Shown piece after piece: positions 25,824 through 39,100 of a stretch of DNA of 64,000 nt. The stretch is from the NCBI GenBank assembly GCA_965243415.1, contig OZ251549.1, positions 4,340,001 through 4,404,000 on the forward strand, written 5' to 3'. Every line of letters starts with the position of its first letter. Within the stretch, counting starts at the first letter, position 1. The notes below the pieces were generated by a model, which saw nothing but the letters and a program-made list of their open reading frames with translations, did not search any database and had not been told where the DNA came from. A program made the position numbers and the translations under genes. Source of the DNA: G965204755 sp965243415 (GTDB lineage Bacteria > Acidobacteriota > Vicinamibacteria > Marinacidobacterales > Marinacidobacteraceae).

Positions 25824-26852
25824 TCAGCGGGTCGTCCGGGCGGCTTCGATGGCTTCGAGCAGGGCCCGGGGAACGCCCGGCGGGGCCTCCCGGACCGGGG
25901 CGGAGAGGCGGCGGAGGGCGGCGCGGTCGGGGTGGGTGAAGCGGACGCCGGCGGCGCGGAGGCGGGCGGTGGCTTCGGCCTCCTGGCGGCGGTACTCGGC
26001 GCGTTCCTCCTCGACCACGACGGCGGCGGCTTCCTCCACGGCGCCGCGGTGCGGTTCCGGCAGGGACGCGAAGAACGACTCGTTCATCACGAAGGGCGCG
26101 ACCAGGTGGAGCCAGCCGACTTCCGCCCAATACGGGGCGACTTCGTGGAAACCCCGCGAGAAGTAGTTCGTCGCCGCGGCTTCGGCGCCGTCTATGACGC
26201 CCTGTTCCAGCGCGGTGTACAACTCGCCGTAGGCCATCGGGAGGGGGCTCGCGCCGAAGGAGCGGAAGGCGGCGAGGTGGAGCGGGTTCTCCATCGTGCG
26301 GATCTTGAGTCCGGCGAAATCTTCCGCCGTTTCCAGCGGGGATTCGCGGGTCATGACCTGGCGCAGCCCGATGTCGAAGAAGCCGAGCAACCGCAGACCG
26401 CGCCGGCGCAACGCTTCGCCGAGCGCCGCGCCGACGGCGCCGTCGAGCGCCCGGTACAGGTGCGGCCGGTCTTCGAACAGGAACGGCAGTTCGAGCGCCA
26501 GCAGTTCCGGGGCGAAGGTGGCCAGCGGGGAGTTCGCCGGACAGGCCGCCTGCACCGCTCCCAGCACGACCAGTTCGATGACTTCGCGTTCGTCGCCGAG
26601 GGCGCTCGAGGGATAGACCGCCACGCGCAGGTCGCCGGCGGTGCGCCGTTCGATCTCCTCGGCGAAACGGCGGAGCGCCAGCGTCTGCGGCTCGCCCTCG
26701 GCGGCGGAGGCGCTGACCCGGAGGACCCGCCCGGACTCTCCGCCCGAAACGCCGCAGCCGACGCCCGGAAGGCAGACCGACGCGGCGGCGAGGCCGGCGC
26801 CCGTCGCGAAACGGAGCGCTGCCGACGAACGCCGTTTCCGAAGGAACCTCAC
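25824..26852 (-). CDS. dctP: TRAP transporter substrate-binding protein (DctP family)
   Basis: A 342-residue periplasmic solute receptor. The GTG at 26852 shares four bases with the TGA of dctM (GTGA) and gives a basic leader FLRKRRSSAALRF followed by a lipoprotein-like signal ending VGCGVSGG. Receptor motifs include RFAEEIERRTAGDLRVAVYPSS (in parts), GLKIRTMENPLHLAAFRSFGA, PMAYGELYTALEQGVIDGAE with the Arg and loop that clamp carboxylates, and ATNYFSRGFHEVAPYW. The ligand is probably an organic acid. It is the last gene of a dctQ-dctM-dctP series. Confidence 0.88.
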   Translation of the reverse strand: MRFLRKRRSSAALRFATGAGLAAASVCLPGVGCGVSGGESGRVLRVSASAAEGEPQTLALRRFAEEIERRTAGDLRVAVYPSSALGDEREVIELVVLGAVQAACPANSPLATFAPELLALELPFLFEDRPHLYRALDGAVGAALGEALRRRGLRLLGFFDIGLRQVMTRESPLETAEDFAGLKIRTMENPLHLAAFRSFGASPLPMAYGELYTALEQGVIDGAEAAATNYFSRGFHEVAPYWAEVGWLHLVAPFVMNESFFASLPEPHRGAVEEAAAVVVEEERAEYRRQEAEATARLRAAGVRFTHPDRAALRRLSAPVREAPPGVPRALLEAIEAARTTR

Positions 26853-28177
26853 GACAGCCCGAGCGCTGCCGGGAGCGCCAGCACGACCGGCGGGAAAACG
26901 GTGATCACCAACTGCGCGACCAGCATGAACGCGACCGGCCGCAGGGTCCAGGGAGCCACTTCGCGGACGCCGACCCCCGACAGGGAACAGGCCACGAAGA
27001 GCGTCGCGCCGTACGGCGGGGTAACCATGCCGATACACAGGTTCACCGATACCAGGACGCCGAAGTGCACCGGGTCCACCCCCAGCGAGAGCGCCAGCGG
27101 GAACAGGATCGGGACCGCGACGATGAGCGCCGAGATGCTCTCCATGAGCATTCCGGCGACGATGAACAGGACATTCGCGGCGAGGAGGAACAGCAGCGGC
27201 GTCGCCACCGCGCCGAGCGCCGCGCCGACCGCGACCGCCACCTGCTCGACAGCGAGGATCCAGGCGAACAGCGCCGCGGTGGTGGCGACGAACAGCACCA
27301 CCGCCGAGCGGAGCGCGGAATCCAGCAGCGCCCGGCGGAGCGACGACAGCGAGAGCGTGCCGCCGAGGAAACCGACGAGGACCAGGTAGGCGACGGCGAC
27401 GCCGGCGGCCTCGGTCGCGGTGAAGGCGCCGACGAGGATGCCGCCGAGCGCCAGCACCGGCATCAGCAGCATGGGGATCGCCGCGGCGAACTCGCGCAGC
27501 CCCGAGGTCGCCGGCGGTGCGGCGGACGAGGAGCCGGCCACATCGGGGGGCGGCGCTCCCGGTTCTTCTTCGGGCGACGATACCCGCCCGCGCCGGCTCC
27601 GTTCCCACCGGCGCGCCTGGCGGTAGCCGGTGAGCATCAGCGCGCCGCCGACGAGCAGCCCGGGAACGACGCCGCCGAAGAAGAGCGCCGCGATGGAAGT
27701 GCCGGTCAGATGGCCGACCACGATCAGGATGATGCTGGGCGGGATGATGGGGCCGAGGGCGCCGCCGGCCGCCTGGAACGCGGCGGCGAATCCGACCGGG
27801 TATCCCCGGCGGCGCATCGCCGGGATCATCACCGAGCCGACCGCGGCGGTGGAGGCGCTCGAACTCCCGGAGACCGCGGCGAAACCCATCGAGGAAGCGA
27901 TGGAGACCACCGGGAGCGCCGCCGGGGCGCGGCCGACGAGCGCCAGCATCCGCTTCGCCATCCCGGAGACCAGCATCAATTCCCCGGCGAGGATGAAGAG
28001 CGGCACCGCCATGAGCGCCCAGGAGTCGAGCGCCGCGAACGATCGCTGCGCCGCCACTTCGAGGGGGAAGGAACCGTCGAGCAGCAGCGCCGTCAGCCCG
28101 CCGAGTCCCACGGCGAACGCCACCGGCACTCCGAGCGCCAGCAGGAGCAGGAGCGCGGCCAGGAGAACAACGGTCAT
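26849..28177 (-). CDS. dctM: TRAP transporter large permease (DctM family)
   Basis: A 442-residue membrane protein with about twelve hydrophobic segments. The ATG at 28177 starts directly in the first helix (TVVLLAALLLLLALGVPVAFA). Family signatures include GFAAVSGSSSASTAAVGSVM, GALGPIIPPSIILIVVGHLT and GMVTPPYGATLFVACSLSG. A hydrophilic loop rich in Glu/Pro/Ser around residues 205-245 is longer than usual. It supplies the sodium-driven transport channel for the DctP-bound substrate. Confidence 0.92.
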   Translation of the reverse strand: MTVVLLAALLLLLALGVPVAFAVGLGGLTALLLDGSFPLEVAAQRSFAALDSWALMAVPLFILAGELMLVSGMAKRMLALVGRAPAALPVVSIASSMGFAAVSGSSSASTAAVGSVMIPAMRRRGYPVGFAAAFQAAGGALGPIIPPSIILIVVGHLTGTSIAALFFGGVVPGLLVGGALMLTGYRQARRWERSRRGRVSSPEEEPGAPPPDVAGSSSAAPPATSGLREFAAAIPMLLMPVLALGGILVGAFTATEAAGVAVAYLVLVGFLGGTLSLSSLRRALLDSALRSAVVLFVATTAALFAWILAVEQVAVAVGAALGAVATPLLFLLAANVLFIVAGMLMESISALIVAVPILFPLALSLGVDPVHFGVLVSVNLCIGMVTPPYGATLFVACSLSGVGVREVAPWTLRPVAFMLVAQLVITVFPPVVLALPAALGLS

Positions 28178-28558
28178 CGCTCGCCGTTTCCCCCCGAACG
28201 GCGGCGGCGACCCCCGGTTTCGCTCGGGACCGCCGGAAGCGCAGCAGTCATCCGTCCGCGTTCCCCCCGCCGCGGGCGGACGACGCACCGGCGCCCACCG
28301 TGTTCCCGCTCCGACTCCCCGCCGTATTCCCCCTCCGGATCCGCGGCCCGGTCCGTTCCGTCGCCTCTCCGGCCCGGACGACCGCGCGACCGCCGGTCTG
28401 CCGGCTCCACCGGAGGTCGCCGGGGGTTACCGCGCCGAACCCCCACCGACGGTGGGGACGGTCGTCGGGCCCGGCGCTCCGACGCCCCGTCGCGGCGCCG
28501 GAGGCCCCGATCGAAGCGGAACCGTCCGCTCGCGGAACGGCGCAGCGGCGAGAGACCC
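28178..28558. other. Spacer between TRAP permease genes; no gene recognised
   Basis: This 381-base stretch is unusual because dctQ and dctM normally abut or are fused. All frames are open for long stretches because of GC content, but the translations are Arg/Pro/Ala-rich without family motifs. I see no RNA element. Confidence 0.4.
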
Positions 28559-29110
28559 TCATGGATCGCCGGGTGCGGTCGCCGCGCCGGCCGCCCTCCC
28601 CCCGACGCCGGCGCCCGCTGCCGGAAGCCCTCCCGGCGGCGACGCCGAGGCCGGCTCCAGGAACCGCGCCGCGGCCACCAGGGCGAGCAGCGCGCCGCCG
28701 ACCGACACGGCGAGGGTTGGCCAGACCATGGAGACCCCGAGCGCCGGGGTGGTCTGGAGCGCCGCCACCCGCAGCAGCCGCGCGCCGAGAACGGCAAGCG
28801 CCAGCGACCAGGCGCCGACCAGCCCCAGAACGATTCGCTCCGCGAGCCGCCGCCGACGCTCGCCGAGACGCGGGGTCAGGTAGTCCACCGCCAGGTGCAT
28901 CCCCCGGTCGAGACAGACCGGAGCGGCCAGGAACACCAGCCACACCTGGAGATACCGGGCGAGTTCCTCGGTCCAGGTCGGAGCGGCCGGCAACAGGTAA
29001 CGACCGGCGACCTGCAGGCAGACGAGGAGCGCCAGACCGGCGAGCGCGGCGGCGGCGAGCCCCTCGACGACCCGGACGACAGCGCGGGTCAGACGAACGA
29101 AGGGGCGCAA
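28559..29110 (-). CDS. dctQ: TRAP transporter small permease (DctQ family)
   Basis: A 183-residue membrane protein with four hydrophobic helices. After VVRVVEGLAAAALAGLALLVCLQVAGRYLL (split across the first helix) come the DctQ signature PTWTEELARYLQVWLVFLAA, RGMHLAVDYLT, and the helices LGLVGAWSLALAVLGARLL and AVSVGGALLALVAAARF. The C-terminal tail is Gly/Ala/Pro-rich. It works with the DctM permease, whose gene begins 381 bases further on. Confidence 0.85.
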   Translation of the reverse strand: MRPFVRLTRAVVRVVEGLAAAALAGLALLVCLQVAGRYLLPAAPTWTEELARYLQVWLVFLAAPVCLDRGMHLAVDYLTPRLGERRRRLAERIVLGLVGAWSLALAVLGARLLRVAALQTTPALGVSMVWPTLAVSVGGALLALVAAARFLEPASASPPGGLPAAGAGVGGRAAGAATAPGDP

Positions 29111-29224
29111 ACGGTCAGGGAGCCCGGCGGATCACCGGGTATCGCCGCGGGGAAGGAGCGCCGCGCCGCCGAGGGCGCCGCAGCCGGCGGGGCGGGGTCG
29201 TCCGCTCCTCGGCCGACAGCGCGT

Positions 29225-30318
29225 TCACGACTCGCCCGGCAGGGCGTCGGCGAGGAACACCTCGTCGCCGGTGCGGGCGGCGTGCTGGATCGCCTTGACG
29301 ACGCGCAGCGAACGCAGCGCTTCCTCGCCGTCGAGCACCGGCGGCCGGCCCTCGCGCACCGCGGCCACGATGTCGGCGAGTTGCACCCGGTGCCGCGTCT
29401 GCGGATACGACCAGGGATCGTCGGTATCCACCCAGCGGGTCGTTTCCGGGGTGGACCCCGGCCCGGGAATGCCGTCGACTTCCCAGACCAGGAAACGGTC
29501 GTACTGCGCGTTCGCCACCACCGTCCCCCGGTCGCCGTGGAGCGACAGCAGCGACAGCAGCGCCGGCCGCACCGAGGTGGCGCTGGTGAGGGTGCCGAGC
29601 GCGCCGTTCTCGAACTCGAGCAGCGCGACGGCGGTGTCTTCCACGGCGATCTCGTGGCGCTTCGTCGCCGTCTTCGCCTTCACCGAGGCGACCGGCCCCA
29701 CCAAGTGCTGCAGCAGGTCGAGGATATGGATGGACTGGGTCATCAGGCAGCCGCCGCCCTCCAGGTCCTCGGTGCCGCGCCAGGCGGCGGAGGCGTAGTA
29801 GGCCGGGGAGCGGCTGGCCTTGTCCACGGCGTCGGCGAGGTGGATCCGGCCCAGCCCTCCACCGGCGAGCAACCCGCGCAGTCGCTCCGCCACCCGGCCG
29901 AAACGCATCTGGAAGATGACGCCGAGACGGACGCCGCGCTCGCGGCAGACCCGGATCATCCGGTGCGCCGCGTCGAGACGCGCCTCCAGCGGTTTCTCGA
30001 CGAGGACATGCTTGCCGGCCTCGGCGGCGGCGATCGTCATCTCGGCGTGGAGGCCGGTGGGAGTGAGCACGCAGACCACTTCCACTTCGGGGTCGGCGAC
30101 GAGTCGTTCGTAGTCGGTGTACCAGCGGGCGCGCCGTGTTCCGCCGCGAAGGCGCAGGCGCGCTCGGAGTCCCGGGAGCAGACGGCGACGAGGCGCGCGC
30201 CTTCCACCTGTTCGAGTTCGCAGGCGTTGCAGCCGCCCGCCATTCCGGTCCCGATCAACCCGAAACCGAGCGGGCGCGCGCCGGCGGCGGCGCCGCCGGC
30301 CGACGCTCCGGCGGTCAT
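29225..30318 (-). pseudogene. Gfo/Idh/MocA-family oxidoreductase, frameshifted
   Basis: An NAD(P)-dependent sugar or inositol dehydrogenase-type gene split by one frameshift. From the ATG at 30318 the frame encodes the Rossmann start FGLIGTGMAGGCNACELEQV and VCSRDSERACAFAAEHGAP. The correct continuation (WYTDYERLVADPEVEVV) lies in another frame from about 30130, leading into CVLTPTGLHAEMTIAAAEAG, KHVLVEKPLEA, QMRFGRVAERLRGLLAGG and the rest to 29225. Joined, the halves make about 365 residues, a normal family length. The ATG overlaps the upstream M24 gene's stop by 4 bases. The break is either a real inactivating mutation or a sequencing error in a GC-rich run (GGCGCGCCCGC). Confidence 0.78.
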
Positions 30319-31727
30319 TCGTCGGAGGGGATCAGGAAGAGTTCGGTCTGGATGGGAATGAGCCACTCGGCGCCGTCCGGGGTCACCGCCGCCGTTTCCT
30401 CGAACCGCGCATACCAGGTCTTCCCGTCCCATTCGGGGATCGGCGTGCTCAGGTGGAACTCGATGGAGACCCATTCCGATTCCTGCAGCGAGAAACCGAC
30501 CCGGTCGCCGTAGGCGAAGGGCAGGTTGTCCGCGACCCGGGCGCCGATGTCGTGGGTCACATTCCCCACCGAATGGCCGTACACCCCGATCTCCGGTTCG
30601 GTGGTGGTCACCGCGTCGCCCCCGGCATCCGGCCCGACGCTGCGGTAGCCGGCGGCCTTCGCTTCCTCGCCGAGCGCCGACCAGAGTTCATGGCCGACGG
30701 TTCCGGGGATCATCCGCGCCGCGTAGCGCTCGCCGAAGGCCACCGTTTCCCGCCAGGCCGCCGCCAGGTTCTCGGGGAACACCGTCTCGCCGGGCGGCAG
30801 CACATAGGCGGCGCGCTTGATGTCCACGGCGAAGTGGAGGAATTTCAGGCCGCCGTCTATGCCCACGATGTCGCCGGGCAGGATCGGGTGGTCCGGGGAA
30901 TGGATCGGCAGCAACTCCCCTTCCCGCACCACCCGCACCGTGCCGCCGCCGGTGAGGCCGAGGGCCAGGGCGCGATCCTGGATCCACCAGGAGAGGTCCT
31001 CGGCGGTGGTCACTCCGGGGGTGATGACCTCCCGGCTGAGCGCCTCGGTCATCCAGCGGGCGCTCCATTCGAGGAGGCGCCGGTAGGTTTCGGTCTCGGC
31101 GGCGGTGCGGGCGAGGCGGAAGTCGCGCACCAGCAGTTCGGCGGACACCATCCGGGCGGCGTAGCGGGGGCCGAGCGCCTCTTCGAGGAAGTCGCGCAGT
31201 CCGGCGGTGAGCCCGTCCGCCTCCGGCAGCGTCGGCGAAGTGTTGACCCCGATGCGCTCCGGGTCGAGCCGCTCGATCGCGGCGCGGAGGTGCGGCGTGA
31301 CCCCGTCGGGGTGGTAGCCGTAGTAGGTCGTCTCGTCGAAGGCCTGTCCCACCACCGAGTTCGCCGGATGCTCGTGGGAGCCGATGTAGATCCGCCGCGG
31401 CCGGTCGCCGCCGTCGTCGTGGAACAGCCGGACGCCGCGCACGCCGGAGAAGCCGCCGCCGACCTCCTCGTGGAGCGGGTCGGGGTTGTTCTCCCGGTCG
31501 ATGACCAGCCAGAGGGCGATCCCGTGGGCGCGCATGGCGTCGAGCAGCGGCGCGCCCAGTTTCCCGACCACCAGGTCCCGGGAGAGCGCGAACCGCTCCG
31601 CCGCCCCCGGAACCCCGTAGGGGTCCGGCGCGGGCTCGTCGGGGGCCGGAGTGCAGGCGCCGAGCACCAACGCCAGCGCGGCGAGCGGGAGAACGGGAAC
31701 GACCGGATGCGAACGGAAAACAGGCAT
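30315..31727 (-). CDS. Lipoprotein-type M24 (aminopeptidase P/prolidase-like) peptidase
   Basis: A 470-residue protein with a lipoprotein signal (VLPLAALALVLGAC, Cys at the lipobox) after the ATG at 31727, so it is anchored in the envelope. The C-terminal half is a pita-bread M24 fold: GDIVGIDGGLKFLHFAVDIK supplies the first metal-binding aspartates, IPGTVGHELWSAL and GVYGHSVGNVTHDIG the central region, and VSIEFHLSTPIPEW plus a late Glu complete it. Spacing and residues suggest a divergent member; metal ligands are only partly recognisable. It overlaps the oxidoreductase gene by 4 bases. Confidence 0.8.
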   Translation of the reverse strand: MPVFRSHPVVPVLPLAALALVLGACTPAPDEPAPDPYGVPGAAERFALSRDLVVGKLGAPLLDAMRAHGIALWLVIDRENNPDPLHEEVGGGFSGVRGVRLFHDDGGDRPRRIYIGSHEHPANSVVGQAFDETTYYGYHPDGVTPHLRAAIERLDPERIGVNTSPTLPEADGLTAGLRDFLEEALGPRYAARMVSAELLVRDFRLARTAAETETYRRLLEWSARWMTEALSREVITPGVTTAEDLSWWIQDRALALGLTGGGTVRVVREGELLPIHSPDHPILPGDIVGIDGGLKFLHFAVDIKRAAYVLPPGETVFPENLAAAWRETVAFGERYAARMIPGTVGHELWSALGEEAKAAGYRSVGPDAGGDAVTTTEPEIGVYGHSVGNVTHDIGARVADNLPFAYGDRVGFSLQESEWVSIEFHLSTPIPEWDGKTWYARFEETAAVTPDGAEWLIPIQTELFLIPSDE

Positions 31728-31846
31728 GGCCTCCGAATCATGTCCTATCCGTAGCCCGGACGCCCTCCGGGCCGGTCGCCGCTCTCGCCGAGCAGGGCCG
31801 CGCCACCCGGCCTCGGTCGAGACACCGCCTCCGGCGGCCGCCCCGG

Positions 31847-33253
31847 CTATTCCAGGTCGCCCAGCGCTTCCAGGAATTCGGCCACGACCCGCAGGTCGTC
31901 CCCGCTGTCGATCGCGATCGGCTCGAAGTCCGGGTTCAGGGGACTCAGGGTGATCCGCTCGTGGCGCCAGGAGTCCCCTTCGACCCTCTTGCGGCTCGCA
32001 TAGCGCTTGACCGTCCAGCGCTCGTCCGTCTCCGGGTCCACCGCAGCCCGCAGCGCCGCGAGGACGATCATCCCTTGCCGGGTTCCCGCGACCGGGCCGC
32101 GAAAGAGGCAGAAGGCGCCGTCCGGGATCCGCGGCTCCATGGACTTCCCCACGACCTGCGCCACGAACATCCCTTCCCGCAGCCGATGCCGGGTCTCCAC
32201 TTCGACCCACTCGTCACTCGACTCGTCCTCCACCTGGGTCTCGCTGAACGCGCCGGCGGCCGCCCGCAGCGGGACGAGCGGAACGCAGGTTCGGTAGCGA
32301 TCCCCGGGTTCCGGTTCCACCAGACGAAGCCGCGGCGCGGGCGCCTCCTCCGCCGCGGCGCTCTCTTCACGCGGCTCGAACGCCCCGGGCCATCCGCCAT
32401 GCGCCTCGATCACTCCGTCCACCTCCGCCATTCGGCGGATCATCTCGCCGATCGCGGCGATGATGCGCCGGTAGTGGCCCAGGTCCTCCTCGGTGAGCGT
32501 CCGCCCCTTCCGATCCTTCAACCACTTCTCCGCCGGCCGGTAGCCGCCGATGGAGAAGGTCCACACCTCCGCCGGGACCTCCTCGCAATACCGCTCCTCG
32601 TTGAGCCACACTCGCCCCTTGCCGGTCGTCTCCGAGAAGCGCACCCGCCCCACGCGGTGGTTTGCGAGGACCACTCCCGGCGCCGACCGCCACTCGACGG
32701 CGTCCGTGACTTCGGTTTCCAGGAGACTGAGTTCCGTCAGTCGCCGTCCGAGCCCCGCCAGCCGCTCGAACAGGGCCCGACTCCCCGGAAGGGGCACCCG
32801 CGGAAAGTCCGACTTGAGGAAGTCGGCATAGCGGCTCCGGTACTCCGGACTCGACAGCACCGCGTAGAGGTAGTGGAAGGCGTCCTCCGGCCCGAACGCG
32901 GAGCGCAGATCGCCTGCCCCGTCGGCGGTGAAGCGAAGGCCGAGGCGCTGCGAGAGTTCCTCGAGGAACCGGCGCGACAGGTTCGGTCGTCGCCGTGCCG
33001 AGACGTGCGAGGACGGAGTCTCAGGCTTCATCGTCAGCGGGAACAGGTGGCCGATCTCCCTCGTCGCTCCCGACACGGCGCACGACTCCGCGGGCCAGCG
33101 AGTTGCGGAACAGTGGCGCCACGACGCGGCGCCGCCCGACTGTTGCCGACACGAGATCAGCGCGAGGTTTCGTACTCGTGGAGAGGAAACAGGTATGCCC
33201 CTCCCTTGTTGCTCAGCGTCGTCCGAAAGTCCACGATCGCCCGGCTCACGCAC
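31847..33253 (-). CDS. Alternative-frame C-terminal half of phase-variable RM protein: recognition cassette C, specificity C-domain and S24/LexA-like peptidase
   Basis: This frame holds the third recognition cassette (NLALISCRQQSGG... HLFPLTMKPE from 33169), then the C-terminal specificity region of type ISP-like enzymes (PNLSRRFLEELSQRLGL, FHYLYAVLSSPEYRSRYADF, LKSDFPRVPLPGSRALFERL, WTFSIGGYRPAEKWLKDRKG, HGGWPGAF) and finally an S24/LexA-type domain (VAQVVGKSMEPRIPDGAFCL with the Ser, TVKRYASRK with the candidate Lys). The frame is open, without a stop, back to the (GA)20 tract at 33434-33473. It would therefore be joined to the methyltransferase when that tract has 18 or 21 GA units. As the sequence stands, it would need its own start (GTG at 33253) or would be untranslated. 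Confidence 0.75.
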   Translation of the reverse strand: MREPGDRGLSDDAEQQGRGIPVSSPRVRNLALISCRQQSGGAASWRHCSATRWPAESCAVSGATREIGHLFPLTMKPETPSSHVSARRRPNLSRRFLEELSQRLGLRFTADGAGDLRSAFGPEDAFHYLYAVLSSPEYRSRYADFLKSDFPRVPLPGSRALFERLAGLGRRLTELSLLETEVTDAVEWRSAPGVVLANHRVGRVRFSETTGKGRVWLNEERYCEEVPAEVWTFSIGGYRPAEKWLKDRKGRTLTEEDLGHYRRIIAAIGEMIRRMAEVDGVIEAHGGWPGAFEPREESAAAEEAPAPRLRLVEPEPGDRYRTCVPLVPLRAAAGAFSETQVEDESSDEWVEVETRHRLREGMFVAQVVGKSMEPRIPDGAFCLFRGPVAGTRQGMIVLAALRAAVDPETDERWTVKRYASRKRVEGDSWRHERITLSPLNPDFEPIAIDSGDDLRVVAEFLEALGDLE

Positions 33254-33305
33254 ACATGGTCGAAGGTGTTCTCCGCCACTTGCCGCACCGACACCAGCGC
33301 GAGAT

Positions 33306-33309
<4 letters not shown>
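33157..33309 (-). other. Alternative recognition cassette B (second reading frame)
   Basis: Starting at a GTG that overlaps the stop of cassette A (GTGA), this frame reads NLALVSVRQVAENTFDHVCV, SRAIVDFRTTLSNKGGAYLF, PLHEYETSR and stops at 33157-33159. It aligns along its length with cassettes A and C: same NLAL...RQ opening, same hydrophobic closing segment. The frame is open back through the (GA)20 tract, so 19 or 22 GA units would fuse it to the methyltransferase. It ends before the shared C-terminal domain. Confidence 0.7.
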
Positions 33310-36113
<2,804 letters not shown>

Positions 36114-36115
36114 GT

Positions 36116-39100
36116 CTAATTCAACTCCATCCAGCAGCGCAACTTCGGCTCCACGCCCATCGGGGCGTCCACTCGCTTGAGGTAGGTGTCCTTGATGTGG
36201 GCCAGCACCTTCCGCCGGACTCCCAACAGCGTCTCTTCGGGTGTCTCGCAGCGCCGCGGCGTCTCCCGCGTGGAGCGGATGCTCGCCACGATCTCCCCTG
36301 CATCCTCGAGGACCTGGCTCCGGTCCAGGTCGTAGAGATACCACCGGGTGACTCCGGCATCCACGGTGAACTCATTCCCCTCCGGGTCGAGAGCGGGCAG
36401 GCCGTAGCAGAAGAAGACGGCCCGCGCTCTCCCGGATACCCGTCGCCGCCCGCTGAACGCCCCGTCCGGCAGCAATCGCAGCCGGCCCTCCAGATCCGGA
36501 TCCTCCCGCAGCAGCGCCTGGAACTCCAGGTGCATGTTCTCGACGGCCGACTTCCGGCCCTCGTAGGCCTCGTTGAATTCCCGGAGAGCCTCGTAGTCGT
36601 CCTCGGGGGTGAGCAGTTTCCGCCCCTCGATGCCGAGTGTCGCGGCGATGAGCAGCGTCTTCCGGGTCACCCGCTTATAGAGCGACAGGAGATCGTTCAA
36701 CTCCTCCGGCGGCAGGAAATTCCAAAACCGCACCACCCCGCGCTGATCCCTCTCCTCGGGCCGGTCCTCGATCAGCCGGCGCTCGATCTCCGGATCCAGC
36801 CGCCGATCCACTCGTCCGATCCGCTGCATGAGACGCACCGGATTCCAGTGGAGATCGTAGTTCATCATCCGGGTCGCGTCCTGGAGGTTCAGCCCCTCCG
36901 ACAGGACATCGGTGGTGATCAGGATCCGCGTCTCCGTCTGACCCTCCCGTCGCAGACCCTCCAAGGAACTCCCGTTGTAGTACGGAGAGAACCTCCGGAT
37001 GACCTCCGCGCGATTCTTGCCCGATGACCCGTCCAATTGCTCGAGCCGTTCGACGCCTTCCGCCTCCAGGCGCCGCGCCACATACCGGGCCGTGTCCGCG
37101 AACTCGGTGAAGATCAGCACCTTCCGGCTCGCCGGATCGTCGGACCGCAACAGATGCAGGAGGGTCTGCAGTTTGTCGTCGCCGCTCGAATCCAGAGCCT
37201 GTATGTCCTCCAGGAACCCTGCGACTCGATCCAGGTCTTCGTAGGTCTCCCGCAGCATCTCGGGGATCCGGTACTCCGATCGCTTCAGGCGTACCATTTC
37301 TTCCCGCATCTCGGGCAGCACCAGATCCTCATCGCCCTCCCGCTCTTCGTCTTCGCTCCAGTACTCTCCCCTCCTGCTCGTCGCCTCCGCGATCGTGGCG
37401 GCGTGTTCCTCTCTCCACTCTCTCGCCGCCCCCTTTTCCTCTTCGCTCTCGCTGTGGAGTTCGACGAAGGCGAGCAGTTTGCCCATGAGGCGAACACAGG
37501 ACAACTCGAAAGCCGTCACGGAACTCTCGAATCGCTTGAGAAAGTTGGTCCGAATCAATCCGACCACCTGCCTCTGTCGGTTCTCTTCCAGCGGATCGAT
37601 CTTCTCGTTCGGGCCGCAGTACCAGTGCAGGGGATAGTACATCGGGAGCGTGAAGAGTGGGCTCCGGCGTTCGAACGCCTCCTCCACATTCCGAAGCAGT
37701 CCTCCGTAGGTCTTCTGGACAGAGTACGCCGCGACCCGGGGCGGCTCCCGTTTCGGGAAAACCGCCGCTTGGCCGGACTCGCCCCGCTGACTCTCCTTCG
37801 CGTAGGCGCGGCTCCGCTGCACGACGAGTCCGCGGAAGATCGCATCGCCTCCCAAGGCCTCCATCGTCTCCGACGACCGGTCCGCAAGGCCGACGCCCTC
37901 TCCGCCGATTCGGTCGAGAAGTGCCTGCTCCACCTCGACGAAGTGCTGGCGCAGTTTGTTGACCCCCAGTGTCTTCCCGAAGTACTGCTCCTTGCGGCGC
38001 GTGAACAGTTCCGCCATGTGCCGGAAATCGCTGAGCCGGTTGTTGATCGGCGTCGCCGTGAGCAGGAACACGGTCTTTCGGCGGATCTTGGGGTCCAGGA
38101 GATCGTAGAGCCGGTAGTAGCGGGACGGCGGCACCGATTTGGTGCCCCGGCGGCCCACATTGCGGAAGTGATGCGCCTCGTCGATGACAACGGCGTCCGC
38201 CAGGTCGGCGACTCGCGCGAAGCGGTCGGGGAACTTCCCCTTTCGACTGAGGTCGGTGTGGTTGAAGACGACGAGGTTGCTGAAGTCCGATCCGCCGCCC
38301 AAATGTCTGAGCAGGCGCTCGAGGTGCGGTTCCCAGACCGCTTCTCTCGCCGCCTTCGGCGCGAACAACACGACGCGCTTCCGCTCATGCAGTATGAGAC
38401 GCTCGATCAGCATGAGGCCGACGAAGGTCTTGCCGAGGCCGACGCCGTCGCAGAGGAAGGCGCCGCCGTGCTGCCGGGCGATCTTCAGCAGCGCCCAGTA
38501 GGCTTCCTTCTGGTAGCGATCGAGACGCGGGAACATCTCCGACTCGTTCTCGTCCCACTCGCTGGCCGTCAGTTCGTGGCCCCGGAAGTACTCCCGAAGC
38601 GCCTTGGCGTAGATCTCGAAGGGCGAGAAGGCGCGAACATGCCGCTCGACCGTCTTGATGACGGCGTCGGTCGCCGGCCGAGCCCGCTTCCAGTGCTCTT
38701 CGAACCAGTCGCGGAGTTGCGCCACCTCGCGAGCACTCTGGATCTGGACATTGAGTTCGATGTTCCGCGTGAGTCCGGGCTCGGTGAAGTTGCTCGAACC
38801 GACGAGCGCCTGCGAGCCGATGATGTCCATCTTGCCGTGGGTGAGGTATGCCTTCGCGTGGAACTTCGCCCGGTCGTAGAGGCGGCACTCGATCTGGCCG
38901 CTCCGCAGCGCTTCCAGGATCGCCGGTACGCCGTGGAGGAACGGGTTGCCGTCCTTGTTGGACTCGATGCTGCGGTCCAGTTCGCCGATGGCGCGCCCCT
39001 GCGCGGCCTGGTGCAGCAGATGACGGGTGCGCTCGGTGGTGTCGGAGCCCATCAGGATGCGCACCTTCTCGAGTTGCTGCCACTTCCCGTCGAGGGCGAG

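Noticed and set aside
28178..28558. A hidden gene between dctM and dctQ
   Set aside because: No frame shows family motifs, a signal peptide or a plausible start with a ribosome-binding site.
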